From positions 558,001 through 622,000 of the forward strand of contig NZ_CP012915.1 of assembly GCF_001315015.1 (NCBI RefSeq): 64,000 bases of DNA. The letters are read 5' to 3'. The position numbers were made by a program, and so were the translations under genes. The notes beneath the pieces were generated by a model that saw only the letters and a program-made list of their open reading frames with translations, had not been told where the DNA came from and searched no databases. This document shows, piece by piece, positions 40,544 through 47,763 of the stretch. This stretch comes from Azospirillum brasilense (GTDB taxonomy: Bacteria > Pseudomonadota > Alphaproteobacteria > Azospirillales > Azospirillaceae). Numbering within the stretch: the first letter of the stretch is position 1; each line of letters starts with the position of its first letter.

Positions 40544-42516
40544 AGCTGTCCTTCATCCGCCGCCTGAACTGGATGCTGACGGGCGTCGTGTCCGTCCTGA
40601 TGCTGGTCAGCCTTGCTGTCCAGACCAACCACGTCAACACGCTGTTCCGCCCGCTGATCGAGCCGGAACTGGCCCGCAAGGCCGAGGTCGTCGGGTCCTA
40701 CGTGGTGGCGCAGATCGACCGCGCGGTGGCGCTGGGCTTCGAGCTGGACAAGCTGGTCGGGGTGGACGAGCTGCTGTCCGACGCGCTGGCCGCCAACCCG
40801 GACGTCAAGTATCTGGCGCTGGAGATCGGCGGGCGCCTCCACGCCTTCTCCGGGACCGAGGAGGCGCGGTCCGGCAGCCGCCTGACCGTGGCCGATGCCC
40901 CGCCGGAGGGCGAGTCCCCGCAATTCCTCGACACCGTCCTGGCGCTGGAGGGCAACGAGGCGGCGCGGCTGCATGTCGGCGTCGATTCCGGCTATGTCCG
41001 CTCGGCCATGAACGAGGTGGTGTTCGACCTCGGCTCCGTGCTGATCGTCGCCATCCTGCTCAACATCGAGATCCTGCTGCTGGTCGTCGGCTCCTCCGTC
41101 GCGGCGCCGCTGCGCCGGGTGACGGCGGTGATGAAGCAGGCCGCCGACGGGCATCTCGGCGTGCGCGTCGCCTCGCGCAACCGCGACGAGGTGGGCGAGC
41201 TGTCGCGCGCCGTCGACTGGGCGCTGGACAGCGTGCAGCACAAGGCCGACATGACCGCCTCCGAGCAGGCCATGACCAAGATCGGCATGATGCAGCGGGT
41301 GGTGGAGCTGCGTTTCGCCATCTTCATCTTCTCCCTGGCGGAGGAGCTGACCCGCACCTTCCTGTCCGTCTACATCAAGCAGCTGTTCGAGCCGGTGCCC
41401 GGCCTGTCGATGGAGATGGTCATCGGCGCGCCCATCGCCCTGTTCATGCTGCTGTGGGCGGTCAGCCAGCCGATCGCCGGCAGCGTGTCGGAACGGCGCG
41501 GGCGGCGCGCCGTCTTCCTCGGCGGGGCGCTGCTGTCCTTTGTCGGTCTGGTCGGCTCCGGCCTCGCCACCGACCTCATCCAGCTCATCGTCGCGCGCTG
41601 CCTGACCGCCGTCGGCTACGCCAGCGTCTTCATCGCCGCCCAGGGCTTCGTCATCGACGCCACCGACCCCAAGCAGCGCGCCCAGGCCATTGCCATGTAC
41701 GCCGGCGGCATCCTCAGCGCCGGCGTCTGCGGCCCGGCCATCGGCGGCGTGATCGCCGGGCAGGTGGGCTTCCGCACGACCTTCCTGATCTCCGCCGGGC
41801 TGGCGCTGCTGGCCGCCTTCATGGCGTGGCAGGTGCTGCCGCGGGTGCGCGCGGCGCAGGGGAAATCCAGCCGCGGCCTGCGTCTGGCCGATGCCGTGCT
41901 GTGCCTGCGCAACCCGCGCTTCGTCGGGCTCGCCGTCTTCAGCGCGGTTCCGGCCAAGCTGGGGCTGACGGCGCTTCTGTTCTTCCTGCTGCCGCTGGCG
42001 CTGGACGACCAGGGGGTCAGCCAGTCCTGGATCGGGCGCGTGCTGCTGCTCTACTGGCTGCTGATGATCGTGGTGTCGCCGATGGCGGCGAAGCTGTCCG
42101 ACCGCTCGGGCCAGCGCGGCGGCTTCCTGGTGGTGGGCGGATTGGTCGCCGCCGGGGCGGCCTGGGTGCTGTCGATGCCGGGTTCGCTCGGCACGGCGCT
42201 GGCCGGAGTCGCCCTGCTGGGGGTGGCGCACGCCATGCTCGGCGCGCCGCAGCTCGCCATGCTCGCCGACGTCTGCGTCAAGGAGCGGGCGGCGCTGGGC
42301 GAGACCACGGTGATCGGCATGTTCCGTCTGATCGAGCGGCTGGGCTCCGTCGTCGCCCCCTTCCTGGCCGGGCTGTTCCTGGCCCATTACGGCTACGCCG
42401 GGGCGCTGAAGGGCATCGGCGCGGTGCTGGCGGCCTGCGTCGCCGTGCAGCTGCTGCTGAGCGCCCTGTTCCGCCCGCGCCCGCCCGCCGACTTCCCGCA
42501 GAGGACCCCCGCATGA
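40540..42516 (+). CDS. Fusion of a transmembrane HAMP sensor with an MFS transporter
   Basis: The 658-residue protein has two clear halves. Residues 1-240 look like the front of a chemoreceptor or kinase: helix 1 (11-27), a periplasmic sensor region (28-160) with DVKYLALEIGGRLHAFSG, helix 2 (163-187) and a HAMP domain (about 184-238) with APLRRVTAVMKQAADGHLGV and RNRDEVGELSRAVDWALD. Residues about 252-650 form a complete MFS permease with 12 helices and a motif-A-like loop (SVSERRGRRAVFLGG). The frame is uninterrupted and overlaps both neighbours by 4 bp, so it is not an assembly join. I infer a transporter whose activity is gated by a periplasmic ligand. Its substrate is likely the product or precursor of the downstream ligase and acetyltransferase. 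Confidence 0.85.
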   Translation: MKLSFIRRLNWMLTGVVSVLMLVSLAVQTNHVNTLFRPLIEPELARKAEVVGSYVVAQIDRAVALGFELDKLVGVDELLSDALAANPDVKYLALEIGGRLHAFSGTEEARSGSRLTVADAPPEGESPQFLDTVLALEGNEAARLHVGVDSGYVRSAMNEVVFDLGSVLIVAILLNIEILLLVVGSSVAAPLRRVTAVMKQAADGHLGVRVASRNRDEVGELSRAVDWALDSVQHKADMTASEQAMTKIGMMQRVVELRFAIFIFSLAEELTRTFLSVYIKQLFEPVPGLSMEMVIGAPIALFMLLWAVSQPIAGSVSERRGRRAVFLGGALLSFVGLVGSGLATDLIQLIVARCLTAVGYASVFIAAQGFVIDATDPKQRAQAIAMYAGGILSAGVCGPAIGGVIAGQVGFRTTFLISAGLALLAAFMAWQVLPRVRAAQGKSSRGLRLADAVLCLRNPRFVGLAVFSAVPAKLGLTALLFFLLPLALDDQGVSQSWIGRVLLLYWLLMIVVSPMAAKLSDRSGQRGGFLVVGGLVAAGAAWVLSMPGSLGTALAGVALLGVAHAMLGAPQLAMLADVCVKERAALGETTVIGMFRLIERLGSVVAPFLAGLFLAHYGYAGALKGIGAVLAACVAVQLLLSALFRPRPPADFPQRTPA

Positions 42517-43565
42517 GCCTGTCCCGCCGCACCGTCCTGACGGGAGCCCTCACCGCTGGAACGCTGGCGGCCAGCGGCGTTCCGGCCCTTGCGCAGCCAT
42601 CCTTCGCTCCGGCGGCCAGGACCTTCACCGCCGCCAAGCCGGCGCGCATCGTCGTGCTGACCCCGCGCAAGGATGTGGGCGACGTGCTGGGCCTGCGCGA
42701 CTTCATCGCGTCGAGTGGCCTGTCCGCCACGGTGGAGGTGCGCGAGGTGCCGCAGGCCTCCGCCATGCCGACGCTGCTGCCGGATATCCGGGCGTCCAAG
42801 CCCGATCTGGTGGTGACCGTCTTCACGCCGCTGACGCTGGGAGCGGTCGGGCGCTATGACGATCCGGACCCGTCGCGTTTCCTGACCGACGTGCCGGTGG
42901 TCTTCACCTCGGTCACCGACCCGGTAGCCTCGCGCGTCGTGCGCGCGCTCGACCGTCCGGGGCGCGCGGTCACCGGCACGCGGCACATCGCGCCGGCCGC
43001 GGTGCAGATGAAGACGATGCTGTCCTACCGGCGCTGGAAGAAGATCGCCGCGGTCTACAACCCGGCCGAGGACAACATGGTCGTCGCCGTGCGCGACCTG
43101 AAGGAGGAGGCCGCCCGCCAGGGAGTGGAGATCCACGACGCCGCGCTGCCGCGCGACGCCGCCGGGGCGCCGCAGGCCGCCGCCATCCCCGACCTGATCG
43201 CCGACGCGGCGCGCGCCGGTGCGGAGCTGGTCTACATCGGTCCGGACACGCTGGTCGCCTCCAACAACAACGCCGTGGTGGCGGAGCAGGCGCTGGCCCA
43301 CCGGCTGGCCACCTTCTGCTCCACCGAGTTGCCGATCCGCCGGGCCAACCTGCTGATGGGGCTGGTCAGCCCGGCCGTCAACGTCGGGCGCTTTGCCGGG
43401 CTGAAGGCGGTGGAGATCCTGACCGGGGCCAAGCCCGCCGACACCATCCCGGTGGAGACTCTGAACCGCTTCTCCCTGCTGCTGCGCATCGGGGCGGCCA
43501 AGCAACTGGACCTCTACCCGCCGATGCGCCTGCTCAACATCGCCGAAATCGTCCAGGACGCCTGA
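42513..43565 (+). CDS. Tat-exported ABC_sub_bind family periplasmic protein
   Basis: The 350-residue protein starts with a twin-arginine signal (MSLSRRTVLTGALTAGTLAA, cleavage near ALA). It then shows the two-lobed fold of the ABC_sub_bind family (YtfQ/TrpX-like): RIVVLTPRKDVGDVLGLRDF, KPDLVVTVFTPLTLGAV, PVVFTSVTDPVASRVVRALD and LVYIGPDTLVASNNNAVVAE. Such proteins bind amino acids or small organic ligands. No ABC ATPase or permease is encoded nearby, so it may instead present ligand to the periplasmic domains of the two upstream sensor proteins. Its start overlaps the HAMP-MFS stop by 4 bp. Confidence 0.82.
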   Translation: MSLSRRTVLTGALTAGTLAASGVPALAQPSFAPAARTFTAAKPARIVVLTPRKDVGDVLGLRDFIASSGLSATVEVREVPQASAMPTLLPDIRASKPDLVVTVFTPLTLGAVGRYDDPDPSRFLTDVPVVFTSVTDPVASRVVRALDRPGRAVTGTRHIAPAAVQMKTMLSYRRWKKIAAVYNPAEDNMVVAVRDLKEEAARQGVEIHDAALPRDAAGAPQAAAIPDLIADAARAGAELVYIGPDTLVASNNNAVVAEQALAHRLATFCSTELPIRRANLLMGLVSPAVNVGRFAGLKAVEILTGAKPADTIPVETLNRFSLLLRIGAAKQLDLYPPMRLLNIAEIVQDA

Positions 43566-43566
43566 C

Positions 43567-44352
43567 ATGACGGTCCTCTTATCCCCCGAACAGACGGTCC
43601 ATACGGGCATGCTGCGCGTCCGGTGCGGCGAGCCGGTCTGCGTTCCCTACCGCATCCGCTTCCTCGGCCCCGCCGACCTGCCGGCGCTGGAGGCGTTCCG
43701 CGGCTACATCTTCGGGCAGTTGCCGGACATCGACGCCTATTTCCCCGAAACGCCGGAGTTCGCCGGTCTGCATCTGGGCGAGCGCGGCGTGACGCTGGGG
43801 CTGGAGGCCGAGGGTCGGCTGATCGGCTGCGCCATCCTGGGCCTGCCGCAGCCGGGCATGCCGGCCTTCGTGGACGATCTGCCGGGCACGCGCCCCGCCG
43901 TCACCGCCACCGCCCATATGGCGAGCTGCATGGTCCACCCGGACTTCCGCGGCAACGGGCTGCAACGGCTGCTGGTGACGCTGCGCACGCTCCACGCGCT
44001 GGGAGCCGGGCGCCCGCACCTGTTCTCGCGCGTCGCCCTGTCCAACCCCCGCAGCCTGGCGAACCTGCTGTCCGGCGGCTTCCTGGTGCGCCAGGTGCTG
44101 GTCATGCACGCCAGCGGCCGGCTGCGCTATCTGCTGCACCGCGACCTGGGGGCGGCGCCGCCCGCCTGGGTGCCGGGCAGCGAGCGCGTCTTCGCCGTTC
44201 CGGAGCTGGACGAGCAGCGGGCGGTGATCGAGGCCGGCTGGATCGGGCATTTGGTGGAACTGGACGGCCCCGTGCCGCTGGTCACCTACGCGCGCCCGGT
44301 GGAGGCGGTGCAGGTCGTAGCCCAGGATGCCGCGCTGGAGGTCACGCCGTGA
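43567..44352 (+). CDS. GNAT-family N-acetyltransferase
   Basis: The 261-residue protein contains a GNAT core in which motif A, the acetyl-CoA pyrophosphate loop, is ASCMVHPDFRGNGLQRLLV (about 119-137). The following helix-strand SNPRSLANLLSGGFLVRQVL resembles motif B. Extra segments before residue 30 and after 195 are not typical of minimal GNAT enzymes. It starts 1 bp after the previous stop and overlaps the ATP-grasp gene by 4 bp. An acylation of the ligase product or precursor, or self-protection by acetylation, is the natural inference from context. Confidence 0.8.
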   Translation: MTVLLSPEQTVHTGMLRVRCGEPVCVPYRIRFLGPADLPALEAFRGYIFGQLPDIDAYFPETPEFAGLHLGERGVTLGLEAEGRLIGCAILGLPQPGMPAFVDDLPGTRPAVTATAHMASCMVHPDFRGNGLQRLLVTLRTLHALGAGRPHLFSRVALSNPRSLANLLSGGFLVRQVLVMHASGRLRYLLHRDLGAAPPAWVPGSERVFAVPELDEQRAVIEAGWIGHLVELDGPVPLVTYARPVEAVQVVAQDAALEVTP

Positions 44353-45602
44353 GCACTCCTCTCAAGACGGCGGTCGTCGTCGATCCCTATTCCACCGGCA
44401 TCCTTCTGGCGCCGCGGCTGCGCGCGCGGGGCTACGAAGTGGTCGCGGTGCAGAGCCGCCCGGACCTCGCCCCGTCGCTGCTGCGCAGTTACCAGCCCGA
44501 CGACTTCGCGGCGCACATCCTCCATGACGGCGACCTCGACGCGCTGGCGAGGACGCTGCGCCCACTGGCCCCGGCCTTCATCCTGCCGGGCAATGAGTCC
44601 GCGGTGGAGTTGACCGACGCGCTGGGCGCCGTTCTGGGCACGCCGGGCAACAGCCCGAAGCTGACCGCCGCGCGCCGCAACAAGTTCATGATGATCGAGC
44701 GGCTGGCCGCCGCCGGCCTGCTGACCGCCCGCCAGACCATGGCGACCGGTGCCGCGGAGGCGGTGGAGTGGGCGGCACAGGCGGGCTGGCCCGTGGTGGC
44801 GAAGCCGATGGCCAGCGCTTCCACCGACCATGTCTATTTCTGCGACACCCCCGCGCAGCTGCGCGCCGCCGTGGACGCCATCCTGGGCAGCCGTGACTTC
44901 TGCGGTTCGGCCAACGAGCGGGTTCTGGTGCAGACCTACCTCGACGGGCTCGAATACGTCGTCAACACGGTCAGCCGCGGCGGGCGCCACTATGTCTGCG
45001 ACGTGCTGCTGTCCGCCAAGCGGGCGCTGAACGGGTCCCCCTTCGTCTACGATTATTACCGGCTCCTGCCGCCGGAGGAACCGGTGGCGCAGGCGTTGAT
45101 GGCCTACATCCGCCGGGTGCTCGACGCGCTGGAGATCACCGACGGCGCCGGCCATGCCGAGGTGCGGATGACCGCCCGCGGCCCGGCGCTGGTGGAGATC
45201 GCGGCGCGCGCCATGGGGCCGGCCGGCTCGACCACCGGCATCGCGGCGGGCACCGGGCACGATCAGGTCGATCTGCTGGTCGATGCCTTCGACGGGGCGG
45301 CGGCGGTCGGGCCGCTGCTCGACGGCCATTACCGGTTCCAGGCCGACGCGATGGTCCTCTATCTGCCGGTTCTCGTGTCGGGCCGGGTGGAGGCTTTGCC
45401 GGACCTCTCCATTCTGGACGGCATGGCGAGCGTGCGCGGCTACGCCCTGGTGCCGCGGGTCGGGGACGAGGTGGTGCCGACGCTCGATCTGACGCAGGTG
45501 CTGGCGAAAATCTATCTGGCGCATCCGGACCGCGCCGTGTTCGAGCGCGACTGGGCTGCCATCCGCTCGCTGGAGGATCGCCTCCAGCCGACCGTCGCGT
45601 AG
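44349..45602 (+). CDS. ATP-grasp ligase resembling L-amino acid ligases
   Basis: The 417-residue protein starts at GTG overlapping the GNAT stop. It has a pre-ATP-grasp domain (1-105) and an ATP-grasp fold. ATP-binding lysines are expected at K112 (ARRNKFMMIERLAAAGL) and K152 (GWPVVAKPMASASTDHVYF). The glycine-rich loop region includes VLVQTYLDGLEYVVNTVS. Magnesium ligands are in GHAEVRMT and LVEIAARAMGP (E271, E283). The C-terminal part (320-417) is like the LAL_C domain. Relatives such as BacD-type enzymes join amino acids through acyl-phosphate intermediates. It is the last gene of the five-gene operon and probably makes a dipeptide-like compound; the substrates are unknown. Confidence 0.83.
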   Translation: MSTPLKTAVVVDPYSTGILLAPRLRARGYEVVAVQSRPDLAPSLLRSYQPDDFAAHILHDGDLDALARTLRPLAPAFILPGNESAVELTDALGAVLGTPGNSPKLTAARRNKFMMIERLAAAGLLTARQTMATGAAEAVEWAAQAGWPVVAKPMASASTDHVYFCDTPAQLRAAVDAILGSRDFCGSANERVLVQTYLDGLEYVVNTVSRGGRHYVCDVLLSAKRALNGSPFVYDYYRLLPPEEPVAQALMAYIRRVLDALEITDGAGHAEVRMTARGPALVEIAARAMGPAGSTTGIAAGTGHDQVDLLVDAFDGAAAVGPLLDGHYRFQADAMVLYLPVLVSGRVEALPDLSILDGMASVRGYALVPRVGDEVVPTLDLTQVLAKIYLAHPDRAVFERDWAAIRSLEDRLQPTVA

Positions 45603-45623
45603 CGTCGGAGCGGACGGGCAGCG

Positions 45624-46397
45624 ATGGCGCATGTCCCCTATGAGCAGCGCTGGGCCGCGGCCCGCAAGCGCTTCGAGGCTGCAACGGCGAAGCATCGGCC
45701 GAAGGACGCCAAGGCGGTCGCCGCCGCGCTGAACGGCGATGCCGCGCTGGTCAAGGCGCTGAAGGCCGGCGACGCCGTCCACCGTGCCGTCACGGCTGGC
45801 GAGGAGGCCGTGAAGGGTCTCGTTGCCGCGGGGAAGGACGCCGTGAAGGCGCGCAAGGCCTATCTGGCCACGCTCGGCAAGGCCTTGGACGAGGATACGG
45901 CAAGCCGTGGCGACAAGGCCGCGGCGACGGCCTGCGAGCGGGCGATGAAGGCGCTCGCCAAGGACCTCGCTGACCTGGAGGAATCCATCGGCGGGGACGC
46001 CGACCGCCTCAAGGCGCAGGCCGCTCAGGCCGAGAAGGACGCCGCCTCGTCGGAGCGCGCGCAGAAGCGGTGGGAGGCGAACATCAACGGCGCGCTCGCC
46101 CGCGCCGCCGCAGGGGTCGCCAAGGTGCGCGCCAAGCCGACGCCGGATACCTACAACGAGCTGTTCCCGGCGCTGGCCCGCGATCTCGCCACCCAACTCG
46201 CCGCGGCGAAGGCGCTGGACGGGCTGCGCGCCGATCCCGACTTCTACCGCCGGAAGCTCGCCCCCTGGGCCGGGCAGGGCGGCGACGGGCCGCCGATGCG
46301 CGTGCCGCCAGACTACACCGCCCGCCAGATCACCGACCTCATCAAGGAGTTCGCCACCGTCTGCAAGGGTGTGGTGCAGCTGGTGGGCGGCCGCTGA
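45624..46397 (+). CDS. Hypothetical Ala/Lys-rich coiled-coil protein
   Basis: The 257-residue protein is mostly helical with long charged heptad-like stretches (KDLADLEESIGGDADRLKAQ, AQAEKDAASSERAQKRW). It then has a more conserved-looking end with TYNELFPALARDLATQL and YTARQITDLIKEFATVCKG. It has no signal peptide or membrane helix. It lies 21 bp after the ATP-grasp gene but with a weak ribosome site, so it may be an extension of that operon. Its C-terminal segment resembles that of the next gene product. No family is recognised. Confidence 0.65.
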   Translation: MAHVPYEQRWAAARKRFEAATAKHRPKDAKAVAAALNGDAALVKALKAGDAVHRAVTAGEEAVKGLVAAGKDAVKARKAYLATLGKALDEDTASRGDKAAATACERAMKALAKDLADLEESIGGDADRLKAQAAQAEKDAASSERAQKRWEANINGALARAAAGVAKVRAKPTPDTYNELFPALARDLATQLAAAKALDGLRADPDFYRRKLAPWAGQGGDGPPMRVPPDYTARQITDLIKEFATVCKGVVQLVGGR

Positions 46398-46545
46398 AGC
46401 GAGGCGGGGAGCGAAGCCGCCGTTTTGGACCCATTCGGTTCCGGTAGTGGTGGGAGAGGAGCAATCGCCGATTCCGAGGGGCGCGCCCGCCTCCTACCAT
46501 GCAGGCCGATAGGGTGAATGTTTGGTTAAGCGGAGGAGCTGAGAC

Positions 46546-47307
46546 ATGGGTGGTCCCCTGAAGCGCATCGACATCCCGGACATCCTGACCCAGAAGGACT
46601 GGGACAAGAAGAAGGGCGCCATCGCCAAGATCGCCGGCAAGACCGGTGTCGGCGATGCGATGAAGGCGGTCGACAAGGCGCACGGCGCCATCGACTGGAA
46701 GAAGCTGAGCGTGTCGGTGAACGCGCCCAGCAACGCGACGCTGGACGATCTCGACTCGCTGCTGGACGAGGCGCGGGCGGAGTACAAGCGCTCGGTCGAG
46801 CCGCTGCGCACCCAGCTCCAGAAGCTCCGCGACTTGGCCGAGGCGACGGCGAAGAAGTTCAAGTCGAACAAGCTGATCCCGAAGGACTCTGCCGCCCACG
46901 CGGAGAAGGTGGCAAAGACCGCCGATCAGCTCTTCGTCGCCTTCAACCAATCCTCGCTCGGCGACAAGATCGTCGATGACTATGAAGGCATGAAGGACGC
47001 CATCGAGAAGGCCGACAAGGTGCGCGCCAAGGGGCGGGAGATTCTTGAAAAATACATGCTGTCCCTGGCGAAGAAGCTGAAGACGGCAAAGACGGTGGGC
47101 GATTACCAGGACCTGTGGAAGGAAGACATCCGCGGCGTCGGCACCCAGCTGCCGAAGATGCCGGAGCTGAAGGCTTTCCTGAAGGATTGGCGCAACATCT
47201 CCTCCCAGGACGGCATCCCGGAGACCGACGAGGACGTGAAGAGCCGCTGCAAGGAGGTGATGGCCGTGCTCGCCCGCATGGACAAGCAGATGAAGGCCAT
47301 GGCCTGA
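46546..47307 (+). CDS. Hypothetical lysine-rich helical protein, distant paralogue of its neighbour
   Basis: The 253-residue protein starts at an ATG 7 bp after GGAGGAG. It is highly charged and helical (LDDLDSLLDEARAEYKRSVE, SAAHAEKVAKTADQLFVAFN) without export signals. The segment TVGDYQDLWKEDIRGVGTQL aligns with TPDTYNELFPALARDLATQL of the upstream protein (shared T, Y, L, R and TQL at the same spacing), so the two genes probably arose by duplication. Some features (a helical bundle, a soluble charged surface) recall structural or effector-partner proteins. The function is unknown. A strong hairpin follows at 47361-47398. Confidence 0.68.
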   Translation: MGGPLKRIDIPDILTQKDWDKKKGAIAKIAGKTGVGDAMKAVDKAHGAIDWKKLSVSVNAPSNATLDDLDSLLDEARAEYKRSVEPLRTQLQKLRDLAEATAKKFKSNKLIPKDSAAHAEKVAKTADQLFVAFNQSSLGDKIVDDYEGMKDAIEKADKVRAKGREILEKYMLSLAKKLKTAKTVGDYQDLWKEDIRGVGTQLPKMPELKAFLKDWRNISSQDGIPETDEDVKSRCKEVMAVLARMDKQMKAMA

Positions 47308-47763
47308 CCGTATTCAGCGCCGCGGCCCGTCGGGTGCCATCGGCTGCAAAGGGGTGGGAGCGTCCGGAAGTTCGCCTGTGTTCAGGCGGTTCCGGACGTT
47401 CTGCCTATTAGCGATCTCTGTTGAAATCACCACGTTCGGTCGTCAGCGCCAAGTACGGGCCGCATCCTCGATTGCGTGGTTAAAGCCACATTTTCTATAG
47501 GATTTACGATTGATGAAGCTTGTCGTGAATTTCTGAGTCGTTGTTGCGCCGATGGCTGATTATACTTCGCAGCATGGCCGGTTTCGGTTTCATGGGGTTT
47601 CGGCTTTAAATGCCTTGGTGCATCGGTATTTCCGCAGCAACCGTTTTGCGATACCTCTCATGATGGGCTTGGCTGAAGGCCATTCGACCTGCGGGTCGGG
47701 CTGCGGCCTGTGCCACGCGCCTGTCGAAGGAACTGTGCCCCGGTGCTTCCGCCGCCTGCCGTC
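47308..47763. other. Intergenic region before the hybrid histidine kinase gene
   Basis: Besides the hairpin at 47361-47398, this 456-bp region holds an AT-richer stretch (47400-47660) that probably contains the kinase promoter. A 74-codon open frame at 47552-47776 overlaps the kinase start and looks non-coding. I see no RNA gene or repeat. Confidence 0.5.
47361..47398 (+). terminator. Long hairpin, probable terminator
   Basis: CGTCCGGAA (47361-47369) pairs with TTCCGGACG (47390-47398), and inside it CGCCTG pairs with CAGGCG around TGTT. This gives an almost continuous 15-bp stem 53 bp after the previous stop. The tail TTCTGCC is only weakly T-rich. Confidence 0.55.
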
